64,000 nt of DNA from Asticcacaulis sp. EMRT-3. Its GTDB lineage: Bacteria > Pseudomonadota > Alphaproteobacteria > Caulobacterales > Caulobacteraceae. Of this stretch, positions 8,901 through 16,268 are shown in pieces; position 1 is the stretch's first letter; each line of letters opens with the position of its first letter. The stretch covers positions 1,852,501 through 1,916,500 of the forward strand of contig NZ_JASERT010000001.1 in NCBI RefSeq assembly GCF_030027245.1. The letters are read 5' to 3'. Under the pieces are notes generated by a model. It was not told where the DNA came from. It did no database searches and saw nothing but the letters and a program-made list of their open reading frames with translations. The position numbers and the translations under genes are program-made.

Positions 8901-9132
8901 GTATAATCTCGGCGTGCTGTATGAGCGCGGCGATGGTGTACCGCTCAACCCCAGCGAAGCCTATAAGTGGCTGCGTATCGCCGGTAACAGCGGTGACAAG
9001 GTTTCGGCTCAGGAGGCCGATGATCTGGCTTCGCAACTGACCGCCGAACAACGCCAGCGCGCCGAAGACGCCGTGACGCGCTTCACCCCGGTCAGCGATG
9101 GCCAGCCGCCCATGCCCGCCTCGGAAAGCTGA
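5974..9132 (+). CDS. podJ: Polarity/localization factor PodJ
   Basis: A 1052-residue polar organiser. In Caulobacter, PodJ directs pili, holdfast and the PleC kinase to the new pole. The N-terminus PWSVKGIDAKAREVAKDLAR plus GMTLGEWLNQMI is the family signature. Residues about 120-590 are long coiled coils, 590-780 are acidic and disordered, one transmembrane helix lies near 807-835 (SSLAGALVVAGTTGYLAV), and the periplasmic end has Sel1-type repeats near 897-1010 (YAPAQYHLSLIYNGQG, AAMYNLGSMYYQGEG, DSQYNLGVLYERGDG). Domain order and length match PodJ. The C-terminal region after the Sel1 repeats is short, so a peptidoglycan-binding tail seems absent. Confidence 0.9.
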   Translation: MSAGTPWSVKGIDAKAREVAKDLARRSGMTLGEWLNQMILEGRDVGALIDSARGRRVPETGYGADYDEDDEIEPYAPPRRQASSGRPAPYSTGAKPYAAPYAAKTSPLTSRDLRRRSIFDDQSERAHSGRAHSGNDDSGGDLGRVARVLETLGERLENSESRSAGAVRSVSSAVEALLGRLERSEAAHAETRDELHERIEEQSQAAFERLSRAEADTGLFAERLQQAERLIDAQAERLEGLSGHVREERERVARLETQAKNAPVAETVQAVENALGKLANQLYEGEARARDTLSGVREDMVGLSHRLGQMEMRDPEAAAQGLIDKVVAQLAQRLEAAEAQTSGAIRNLEQAFQLLEGRLNRAEERGDVTDPEAVRSLTGLAADLSRRVTESRQEWRQAIEIGRQQTLEEALSAVDARIGTSEKRSAAAIETMGQDVLRIADHLNRRMGSVEKASQDGLSRFGREMQHMAETLDSRFARTDQSQAQALERLGGEIARISERLNAKLSESERRTTEVLGSVGEQVAQQRDHMREDLAERIRQSEARTAKLLEDTRARIDEKLARVQTENLLSEAATRQTPSSGDDDGLPSPFGGHAFAAPASFTAKRPFTQAEAEPAIETSAPVKATMPEAQSLAAEEDSIDLTGHLLDRVTDFKPEFDPFEEEDLEADLVAPQPASPAVSQPIATPAPQSLIPDEDDDSDPFADIDTSHKTAPQNTRQDARHEPVFAEYMQAEADLSLPDADADADGRENGEAPVSMTTRDALAAARAAVRASIEGHDERNLLGSLKSGMSRRQAAPAAKDKKGEKGGNTLMNALKASSLAGALVVAGTTGYLAVKNTSPDKPKAGASLAAAAVDVTSDAAADAQNQQNLKTRYDVALQALDARAPGAVETLKAVANQGYAPAQYHLSLIYNGQGHLVPADKTEARLWTQRAAEGGIAAAMYNLGSMYYQGEGGSQDHSLAAMWFRKAAERGVKDSQYNLGVLYERGDGVPLNPSEAYKWLRIAGNSGDKVSAQEADDLASQLTAEQRQRAEDAVTRFTPVSDGQPPMPASES

Positions 9133-9184
9133 GTTATCACAGAATGTGATTTGAGCGCGCGGTCTGGTGCGCTAAGGTTTTTTC

Positions 9185-12163
9185 GTGAGTGATCCGTCTT
9201 CCCTTTCATCCGCGGCTTCCGGCTGGCGACGCCTTGTGCCTGCTGAGGCGCTGGGCTGGTCGCCTGTGCATAGCCATGTCGGTGACAGTCGCACAGGCCG
9301 CGACCTGACAGCCAATGAGCTGCGCGAATTGTGGGGACGCCAGTCCCTGATCGTCGCCAATGCCGCCCTGATCCGCACCCGCCTGTTCGGCAACCGCCCG
9401 CACCGCGAGGCACAGGCCTTTGACGTGCTGGAGCTGTTCGCCTTTGTGCGTCCGGCGCAGTTTTGCGCTCCGTCCGCCGCCGGGCTGGCCCTGGCCTGCG
9501 GTTTCGCGGAACCGGAAACGCCTGAAGCTCAGGCGCGCGCCCTGTTTGAGGTGATCGACAGCCTCGTCGCGCATCTGAAGGCCGCGCCTCTGGCGTTTCG
9601 GCTGGTGGCGCAATCGGGCGTGCGCCTGCTCGAAAAGCAGGGCTGGGCGTGGGCGCCTCTGCTGCTCGATGCACTGGCCACCACCACCATGCCCGCCGAT
9701 TACGTGGCCCCGCCGGCGCTCGATGTCTGGAGCCTGCTGGAAGAATGGGAAGACCAGCCGCCGGAAGGGGCAGCGCGCGCCGTGGCCTTGGGCGAAGACG
9801 AGGTCACCACCGCGCTCAACCGCGACCTGCAAAGGGCGGGCCTGACCGAGCGCCGCCCCGAACAGCTCGCATTTGCCTTGCGGGCGCGTGATATTTTCAC
9901 GCCGAAATGGATGACCGACCAGCCCAATCTGCTGCTGGCCGAGGCGGGCACCGGCACGGGCAAGACGCTCGGCTATCTGGCCCCGGCCCATTTGTGGGCG
10001 CAGAAGGCGCAAGGTCAGGTGTGGGTTTCGACCTATACCAAGGCGCTGCAAAAACAGATCTATCACGATACGCGCGCCCTGTTCGATACGGCGGAGGAAC
10101 GCGCCCGTTCGGTGGTGGTGCGCAAGGGCCGCGAAAACTATCTGTGTTTGCTCAATTTTCAGGAACGACTGGCCAGCGCCCACAGCGCGCCGGAAATCAT
10201 CATGGCCGTGCTGATGGCGCGCTGGGTGCTCTATACGCGCGACGGCGATATTCTGAGCGGCGACTTCCCGACCTGGCTGCCCTCGCTCCTGCCGCCGACC
10301 ACGCCCGCCCATGTGTTTCAAACCCTCGCCCCGCAAAGTCTGGTCGATCGGCGCGGTGAATGCACCTATGCCGCCTGCCCGCATTACCGCGTCTGCTTTA
10401 TCGAAAAATCGGTGCGCAAGGCCAAGTCGGCCACCCTGGTGGTGGCCAATCATGCGCTGGTGATGGCGCAGGCCGCCTATGAGCTGCGCGACCGCGCCAG
10501 AGACGCGCTCAAGGCCGACAAAGGCACGCCCGATGGCGAAGCGGCGGACGATATGCCCGCCACCGCCTTGTCGCGGCTGATTTTCGACGAAGGCCACCAT
10601 GTGTTTGAGGCTGCCGACTCGGCCTTCGCCACGCGACTGTCCGGGCTGGAAGCCTTTGAGCTGCGCCGCTGGATCAGGGGCAATGAAGGCCGTTCGCGGC
10701 GCGGACGCGGGCTGGAGGCGCGGCTTGGCGACCTGATCGCCCAGGACGATACGGCCAAGAACGCCATGCGCGAGCTGATCCGCGCCGCCGCTGTTTTACC
10801 CGCCGACGGCTTTTCGCAGCGGCTGGGCGTGCGTACGCAAAATGGCGGCGGGCTCGATCCGGTAGGCCCGATCGAGACCTTGCTGATGGAGGCCCTGACC
10901 CAGATCGAAATCCGCAAAGGCGAGGGCACTGTGCGCGCCCGTTTTTCACCCGACAACGATCAGGGCGGCGAATGCGAAGCCCATCCCTGCCTGGATGGCG
11001 TGGCGCTGGCGGCCAAGATCGCGGCGCGCGCTCTTTCCGGCATCGAAGCGCCGCTGCTGGCTCTGGTGCGGGCGCTCGAAGACCGTTTGACCAACGCTCA
11101 GGACGAGCTGGAGCCTGCCGACCGCATCCGTATCGAAGGCGCCTTGCGCGGTCTGGAGCGGCGGGCGCGGCTTTTGTTACCGGCGTGGCGCGGCCTGTTG
11201 CAGGGGCTGGCCGAGGAGGCCGAACCGGCCAGTTCGCCGGAGGATACGCCGCAGGCAGCCCTGACCATCGACTGGTTTTCGACCGAACTGCTGCGCGGTC
11301 GCATCGTCGATGTGGCGCTCAATCGTCACTATGTCGATCCGTCTTTGCCGCTGGCTGAGTTTGTGCTCAAGCCCGCCCACGGCGTGCTGATGGCCTCGGC
11401 CACGTTGAGTGACGGCTATACGAAAGATATGGGCGAAAGCAACGACGCCGACGCCTTTTCACTGGCCCGCCAGCGCTCAGGCGCCAATCATCTCGTTATG
11501 GGCGCCAAGACGGTGCGCATCGCCTCGCCGTTCGATTATGCGGCGCAGGCGCGTCTGTTCGTGATCACCGATGTGTCACGCGAAGACGCCCGTTCGGTCG
11601 GGGCCGCCATGCTGGCCCTGTTTAAGGCGGCGCGCGGCGGCAGCCTTGGCCTGTTCACCGCCATTCGCCGCCTGCGCGCCGTGCATGATCAGATCGCGCG
11701 GCCTTTGAGCGAAGCCGGATTATCGCTTTACGCCCAGCATGTCGATCCGCTCGATGTCTCCGATCTGGTCAGTGTGTTTCGCGCCGAACATCATTCGTGC
11801 CTGCTTGGTACGGATGCGGTGCGCGATGGTATCGATGTGCCGGGCAGCGCGCTGCGCCTGATCGCGTTTGACCGGGTGCCGTGGCCGCGACCCGATTGTC
11901 TGCACCGGGCGCGGCGGCAGCATTTCGGCAATCGCGTCTATGACGATGCCCTGACGCGCGCCCGTCTGGCTCAGGCTTTCGGTCGGTTGATCCGCAAGGC
12001 TGATGATCGCGGCGTCTTCGTGATGCTCGATTCCGCCGCCCCCACCCGGCTGTTTTCCGGCCTGCCCGAAGGGGTGGTGTTGCAGCGCTGCACCCTGGCC
12101 GAGGCCCTGCCCTCCATCGCGCGCTTTCTTTATCCCGATGAAATGGTTAAGAACGATGTGTAA
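9185..12163 (+). CDS. DinG/XPD-type ATP-dependent DNA helicase
   Basis: A 992-residue superfamily 2 helicase. Walker A (EAGTGTGKT) is near residue 253 and the Walker B box reads DEGH near 467, the variant typical of the DinG/XPD group. Between them lie four cysteines (one near 320 and the CTYAACPHYRVC cluster near 393) positioned to bind the 4Fe-4S cluster of this family. Motif VI is QAFGRLIRKADDRG near residue 930. The 240-residue N-terminal extension is not recognised. The start is a GTG at 9185, 52 nt after podJ. The likely role is in DNA repair or removal of R-loops; the substrate is inferred from the family. Confidence 0.88.
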   Translation: MSDPSSLSSAASGWRRLVPAEALGWSPVHSHVGDSRTGRDLTANELRELWGRQSLIVANAALIRTRLFGNRPHREAQAFDVLELFAFVRPAQFCAPSAAGLALACGFAEPETPEAQARALFEVIDSLVAHLKAAPLAFRLVAQSGVRLLEKQGWAWAPLLLDALATTTMPADYVAPPALDVWSLLEEWEDQPPEGAARAVALGEDEVTTALNRDLQRAGLTERRPEQLAFALRARDIFTPKWMTDQPNLLLAEAGTGTGKTLGYLAPAHLWAQKAQGQVWVSTYTKALQKQIYHDTRALFDTAEERARSVVVRKGRENYLCLLNFQERLASAHSAPEIIMAVLMARWVLYTRDGDILSGDFPTWLPSLLPPTTPAHVFQTLAPQSLVDRRGECTYAACPHYRVCFIEKSVRKAKSATLVVANHALVMAQAAYELRDRARDALKADKGTPDGEAADDMPATALSRLIFDEGHHVFEAADSAFATRLSGLEAFELRRWIRGNEGRSRRGRGLEARLGDLIAQDDTAKNAMRELIRAAAVLPADGFSQRLGVRTQNGGGLDPVGPIETLLMEALTQIEIRKGEGTVRARFSPDNDQGGECEAHPCLDGVALAAKIAARALSGIEAPLLALVRALEDRLTNAQDELEPADRIRIEGALRGLERRARLLLPAWRGLLQGLAEEAEPASSPEDTPQAALTIDWFSTELLRGRIVDVALNRHYVDPSLPLAEFVLKPAHGVLMASATLSDGYTKDMGESNDADAFSLARQRSGANHLVMGAKTVRIASPFDYAAQARLFVITDVSREDARSVGAAMLALFKAARGGSLGLFTAIRRLRAVHDQIARPLSEAGLSLYAQHVDPLDVSDLVSVFRAEHHSCLLGTDAVRDGIDVPGSALRLIAFDRVPWPRPDCLHRARRQHFGNRVYDDALTRARLAQAFGRLIRKADDRGVFVMLDSAAPTRLFSGLPEGVVLQRCTLAEALPSIARFLYPDEMVKNDV

Positions 12164-12303
12164 TACCAACTTGCTCAGACTAAAACCTACAGCGGTGCAA
12201 GTTGGTATTCGCATTTTTGCAGCTCAAACGCCGCATGGCTCGTCGCATACGCGACGGCGGGCAGTCGCCCTTGCCAAGTTGCAATGAGTTCATTGCAACT
12301 TGG
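12162..12303. repeat. Cluster of three palindromes between helicase and DUF2125 gene
   Basis: Three perfect inverted repeats are packed here. The first, 12162-12209, pairs AATACCAACTTG with CAAGTTGGTATT and includes the helicase stop codon. The second, 12241-12256, pairs CGTCGC with GCGACG. The third, 12274-12303, has 14-bp arms, CCAAGTTGCAATGA and its complement, around GT. The first and third share the word CAAGTTG. The third ends 2 nt before the Shine-Dalgarno of the next gene. Confidence 0.75.
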
Positions 12304-12318
12304 AAGAAGGAGCGTGGT

Positions 12319-13362
12319 TTGTCCGAAACCAAAAAGAAGCATCATCGCATCGGCATTTTCGCGCCCTTTATTCTGGTCGTTCTGCTGTTTTCCGGCTGGA
12401 GTGCCTACTGGTTTTCGACCGCCCACAGGCTGGAGGCCGAGTTCGCAAAGCAGCGTGACGGCCTGATCCATGCCGGCTACAAGGTCAGTTACGCGCCGTT
12501 TCGCATTCGCGGCTTTCCGTACCGCATGGCCGCCGATTTCAAAAATTTGCAGGTGATTGCGCCATCCGGTCGTGGCTTTGCCGCCCCGTCGCTGGAGGCG
12601 CAGGCCGATGCCTGGGCGCTCGACAAATGGGTGATGGTGGCGTCTTCGGGCCTGACGATCTATCGCGGTCATCCCGGCGGCGTCGATCTCGGCAGCCTTA
12701 CGGTCAGCGGTTCGGTTTTGCGCGCCAGCGTGTCGCATATCGGCCAGCCGATCTATCATGTGGCCCTGCAAGGCCTGGGGCTGAAGCTGGTGCCGTCCGA
12801 TCCCGGCCATCCCTTCGCCTTTGCGACCGCCGATAATTTTGAGGCCTATCTGCGTCCCGATGCCACGATCAGCGATGCCGCCGACATGCTGGTGCGCGTC
12901 ACCGGCGCCAAAGGCGTGCCGCAAAGTCTGGTGGGTGGTTTGAGCGGCGATAAGCCGTTGAGCCTGCAACTCGAAGCCACGGTCGAGAAACTATCCGGCT
13001 TCAAGGGGCGCACCTTTGATGACAGCCTGAAGGCGTGGAGCGCTGCGGGCGGCCAGATCAGCGGCCTGAAATCACAGGTGCAGGCCGGGGATTTGAGCCT
13101 GTTCAGCCATGCCGATGGTCTGAGCCTGCAAGCCGATGGTCATGTCAGCGGCCATGTCGATATCGAAATGTCGGGCACCTTTAAACCGATGGAGGTGCTG
13201 GGGGCTTTGCGCATTATTTCGCCTGAGAATATGACTTTAGCCAAGCCTTTGCTCGATATGACGCTGGCGACGCAAAGCACGCAGAAGTTCGGCATAGATT
13301 TCCGCGATGGCGGGGCCTATATCGGCCTGCTCAGGGTTTCGGATGCACCGGTTTTTCCGTGA
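12319..13362 (+). CDS. DUF2125 domain-containing membrane-anchored protein
   Basis: A 347-residue protein. The TTG at 12319 is chosen because GAAGGAG (12306-12312) lies six bases upstream; the longer in-frame reading runs through the palindromes. An N-terminal signal anchor (IGIFAPFILVVLLFSGWSAYWF) precedes a large periplasmic part. AHRLEAEF and YAPFRIRGFPYRMAADF match the DUF2125 family, conserved in alphaproteobacteria with AsmA-like beta-rich structure. Function is unknown; an envelope role is inferred from topology. Confidence 0.82.
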   Translation: MSETKKKHHRIGIFAPFILVVLLFSGWSAYWFSTAHRLEAEFAKQRDGLIHAGYKVSYAPFRIRGFPYRMAADFKNLQVIAPSGRGFAAPSLEAQADAWALDKWVMVASSGLTIYRGHPGGVDLGSLTVSGSVLRASVSHIGQPIYHVALQGLGLKLVPSDPGHPFAFATADNFEAYLRPDATISDAADMLVRVTGAKGVPQSLVGGLSGDKPLSLQLEATVEKLSGFKGRTFDDSLKAWSAAGGQISGLKSQVQAGDLSLFSHADGLSLQADGHVSGHVDIEMSGTFKPMEVLGALRIISPENMTLAKPLLDMTLATQSTQKFGIDFRDGGAYIGLLRVSDAPVFP

Positions 13363-13405
13363 TTTTTCACTGCAAATCCTGACTTGTTCGCAAGGCCCGC
13401 GCGGC

Positions 13406-13571
13406 CTAGTATCGTGAATTTGAAGTTCGCTTTATTTTGATACAGGACGCAGAGCGAACTTAAAATTCGAAAACGATACTAGATTCAATAGGTTTTTAGT
13501 GTCCTATTGAATCTGAAATTCGCCTGAGACCGATATAAAAAATCATGCGAATTTCAGATTCAGGACACTAG
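13406..13571. repeat. Two adjacent CTAG-bounded palindromic elements (family C)
   Basis: CTAG occurs at 13406, 13479 and 13568 and divides the span into two units. Unit one has inverted ends CTAGTATCGT and ACGATACTAG with inner arms AGTTCGC and GCGAACTT. Unit two folds TGAATCTGAAATTCGC against its complement, with TAGTGTCCT against AGGACACTA outside. Both could form long hairpins in RNA or DNA. No ORF is present. The second unit ends 36 nt before the chorismate mutase start. Confidence 0.8.
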
Positions 13572-13607
13572 ACTTACCCAAACGCCACAAAAAATGAGTA
13601 TGCTTCC

Positions 13608-14417
13608 TTGACCAGTCTGGCCGATCTCCGCACCCAAATTGATGCGCTCGATGCCGAGCTTTTGCGACTGGTGGATGCACGGGCGGCGCTGGGCGCGGCG
13701 ATTGGCGAGGCTAAGGCGCGTGAGGAAACGCCCGACAGCCAGACCTCGCAACTGCGCCCCGACCGCGAGGCCATGTTGATCCGCAAGCTGCTGGCCATGC
13801 CACGTCAGGCGGCCTCCGATGGGGTGGTGGTGCGGATATGGCGTGAGCTGATCTCGGAAAACCTGCGCCTGCAAGGGCTGATTGCGGTGGGCGATCAGGC
13901 GCATGGCGGCCTGCATCTCAACCTGTCCAGTCAGGAACCGGCGCGCGAAGCGCTGGTCTGGGCGCGCGAACGTTTCGGGTTTGCGCCCAGCTTCGGCTAT
14001 GTCGAGACGGCGCAGGCGGCGATTACGGCGGCGCGCGATCCGCGTCACATTTCGGTGCTGTCGCTCGATCCGCGCGGCGGGGCCTGGTGGGCGCGTCTGC
14101 TGGCCGAACCGCGCGTGCGCATCATTGCCGCCCTGCCGGAACTGAGTCCCGGCCAGCCGCGCGGCGTGGCCCTGGCTGCTATTGCGCCCGAACCGACCGG
14201 CGACGACACGACGTTCTGGGTATCGGATTCGCCTGAACCTGACAGCCGGATCATTGAACGGCTGGCCGCCAACGGGCTGGCGGCGGATGGGCTGTGCAGC
14301 GCGCAGGGGCTGAAACTGTTTTCGATTCACGGCTTTGTGCAGGAAAATGATCCGCGCTTCCCGGCCTCCAGCCCCGGCAGCCTGTCGGGCGTGATCGGCG
14401 CGGCGGCGCGGATTTAG
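13608..14417 (+). CDS. Chorismate mutase with C-terminal prephenate-dehydratase-like region
   Basis: A 269-residue protein. The first 90 residues are an AroQ-type chorismate mutase helix bundle (LRTQIDALDAELLRLVDARA, then AAIGEAK, and ENLRLQGLI), which rearranges chorismate to prephenate for Phe and Tyr synthesis. The remainder resembles the substrate-domain fold that follows the mutase domain in alphaproteobacterial chorismate mutases. The start is a TTG at 13608; ATG codons at 13594 and 13600 lie in another frame and stop at TGA, overlapping the TTG. A hisC-type aminotransferase follows after a repeat-rich gap, matching the usual aromatic gene pairing. Confidence 0.85.
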   Translation: MTSLADLRTQIDALDAELLRLVDARAALGAAIGEAKAREETPDSQTSQLRPDREAMLIRKLLAMPRQAASDGVVVRIWRELISENLRLQGLIAVGDQAHGGLHLNLSSQEPAREALVWARERFGFAPSFGYVETAQAAITAARDPRHISVLSLDPRGGAWWARLLAEPRVRIIAALPELSPGQPRGVALAAIAPEPTGDDTTFWVSDSPEPDSRIIERLAANGLAADGLCSAQGLKLFSIHGFVQENDPRFPASSPGSLSGVIGAAARI

Positions 14418-14445
14418 GCTGTGGCACGAAGAGAGACAGATTTGA

Positions 14446-14815
14446 CCACGGACAACACGGATCGCCGCTGACGCGGCGTCACGGATTTCAGAGTATGCTG
14501 GCTCGATCAGTGTTTCCAGTCTTCATAAACGTTTGAATATTGATAGACTCTAGAGCAAGATGACTTTAGATAGACTCGTCATTTCGCTCTAAGTCTTTGC
14601 TTACGCATCATGTTTTTCCAAAAAGTGGCATCCACTTTTTGGCATGACGCTCTAGGGCGGATCGACATTTAGCGTTCTTAAGAATCATTTGGCCGCTAGA
14701 CCCCCAAATATTGATCCGCCCGAGCCACAGTTTTTACGCGCATCTCGATCCTCTCATGACGCCATCCTGAAATCCGTGTTGACGGCCAAAGGCCATTATC
14801 CGTGTCTATCCGTGG
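14446..14815. repeat. Inverted CACGGAT-type repeats flanking another element
   Basis: 14446-14491 carries CCACGGACAACACGGAT and, further on, CACGGATTTCAG. The reverse complement of 14767-14815 carries CCACGGATAGACACGGAT and ACACGGATTTCAG, so the two are divergent inverted copies. Between them lies the CTAG-bounded element at 14550-14655. A related run, ACCACGAAAGCCACGAAAAG on the minus strand, sits at 14838-14862. The 478-nt gap between the chorismate mutase gene and hisC shows no ORF and consists mostly of these repeats. Confidence 0.75.
14550..14655. repeat. CTAG-bounded MITE-like element (family B, long form)
   Basis: The element is delimited by CTAG at both ends, with terminal inverted CTAGAGC and GCTCTAG. 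Inside are GATGACTTTAGATAGA and the hairpin CCAAAAAGTGG-cat-CCACTTTTTGG. The hairpin core is shared with the short forms at 97-150 and 34423-34477. It carries no coding capacity and looks like a non-autonomous element that could move in trans or has become fixed. Confidence 0.75.
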
Positions 14816-14895
14816 CTAAACCTTGCATATATTTCGTGTCTTTTCGTGGCTTTCGTGGTTAAACGCCCTTGTTTCTATTTGTGTGATGCAGAACC

Positions 14896-16002
14896 ATGAC
14901 GAACTCCGTAACCGACAGACCCGCGCCCAAAAAGGGCATACTCGACATTGCCCCCTATGTCGGCGGTAAGTCGAAGATCGAGGGCGTTACTGATCCGATC
15001 AAGCTGTCTTCCAATGAAAATGCGCTGGGCTGTTCGGCGCTGGCCACCGCCGCCTATGCAGCGGCCAGTGCGAAACTGTTCCGCTATCCCGATGGCCATG
15101 CCGGGCCGTTGCGCGAAGCCGTGGCGGCCTATCATCAGCTAGAGGCCGACCGGCTCTTGTTCGGCAATGGCTCGGATGAGGTCTTCGCCGTGCTCAACCA
15201 GACATGGCTCGAAGCGGGCGATAATATCGTCACCGGCGAACACGGCTTTCTGGCCTATCGCATCTCGGCTCTGGCCTGTCAGGCCGAGGTGAAGCTGGCG
15301 GCGGAACCCGATGAGCGCATCGAGATCGATGGCCTGCTGGCCCTGGTCGATGCGCGCACCAAGATCGTCTATATTTCCAATCCGGCCAACCCGACCGGCA
15401 CCTGGAACACGCCCGACGAACTGGCCGATCTGCGCGCCCGGCTCGATCCACAGATCCTGCTGGTGATCGACGAGGCCTATGCCGAATTTGCCGACGCACC
15501 GGACTGGGCCTCGGCCTTCGAGATGGCGCGTGACGCCGACAATATCATCGTCACACGCACCTTCTCAAAAATTCACGGTCTGGCGGGTCTGCGCGTCGGG
15601 TTTGGCTATTGTCCAAAGCCGGTGATCGAGGCGATTGATCGCATCCGCCTGCCGTTCAATGTCAATTTACCGGCGCAATATGCCGCCGCCGCCGCTTTGC
15701 AGGATGCCGACCATATCGCCGCCTCGCGCCAGCAGGTGCTGAACTGGCGGCCGCGCCTGATTCAGGAAATCCGCGCCTTAGGGCTGGATGTGCGCGCCTC
15801 TGCCGGCAATTTCGTGCTGATCCATTTCCGCGACGAGGCCGAAGCCGTGCGCGCCAACGAACACCTGATGCGCTCAGGCCTGATCGTGCGTCATGTCGCT
15901 AATTACGGCCTGCCGCGCGCTTTGCGCGTCACTGTTGGCAAGGATGATGAGAACCGCGCCTTCCTTGATGCGCTGGCCGAATTTACCAAGGTGCGTGATT
16001 AG
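14896..16002 (+). CDS. hisC: Histidinol-phosphate (or aromatic) aminotransferase
   Basis: A 368-residue class I/II PLP enzyme. Motifs are KLSSNENALG near the N-terminus, NPANPTGTW, IDEAYAEF and FSKIHGLAGLRVGF with the PLP lysine. HisC proteins convert imidazole-acetol phosphate to histidinol phosphate; in alphaproteobacteria the copy next to aromatic genes often transaminates prephenate or aromatic oxoacids as well. The upstream chorismate mutase favours an aromatic role here, which is inference. The gene is isolated on both sides by repeat DNA. Confidence 0.9.
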   Translation: MTNSVTDRPAPKKGILDIAPYVGGKSKIEGVTDPIKLSSNENALGCSALATAAYAAASAKLFRYPDGHAGPLREAVAAYHQLEADRLLFGNGSDEVFAVLNQTWLEAGDNIVTGEHGFLAYRISALACQAEVKLAAEPDERIEIDGLLALVDARTKIVYISNPANPTGTWNTPDELADLRARLDPQILLVIDEAYAEFADAPDWASAFEMARDADNIIVTRTFSKIHGLAGLRVGFGYCPKPVIEAIDRIRLPFNVNLPAQYAAAAALQDADHIAASRQQVLNWRPRLIQEIRALGLDVRASAGNFVLIHFRDEAEAVRANEHLMRSGLIVRHVANYGLPRALRVTVGKDDENRAFLDALAEFTKVRD

Positions 16003-16028
16003 GTCTGTTGGGTAGCTTAGACATTATT

Positions 16029-16159
16029 CACCACGGAAAGCACGGATATTTTTTAACGCGAAGCGACGGCATCTTTTGCATAGAGGATCGAAGCGTGGAG
16101 CCACTTCATGGGGATATTCCGACATGAATTTCCGTGCTTTCTGTGTTTTCCGTGGTTCC
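16029..16159. repeat. Inverted CACGGA repeats after hisC
   Basis: CACCACGGAAAGCACGGATA on the plus strand at 16029-16048 faces a related array, ACCACGGAAAACACAGAAAG read on the minus strand, at 16128-16159. They could pair into a long imperfect hairpin that ends hisC transcripts. The family is the same as that upstream of hisC, so hisC is bracketed by it. The rest of 16003-16268 shows no gene. Confidence 0.7.
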
Positions 16160-16268
16160 AATTTTTTAAAGCGCTAAGGCGCGCGCATAAACCGCGGCGG
16201 CGGGGTTTGGCGTTTCGCTGCAAGCCCTCTATATTGCCGATCTGATCCGTCAATCCTTGAGTCCCTAT

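Noticed and set aside
7432..9051. 539-residue open frame opposite podJ
   Set aside because: It is antisense to a clear PodJ with Sel1 repeats and has no recognisable domain.
9150..9180. TTGAGCGC...GCGCTAA before the helicase as another copy of the fliH/mnmA hairpin
   Set aside because: The words occur in the opposite order, without the CGCTTCGCTG core and without a flanking duplication; it is more likely a podJ terminator-like stem.
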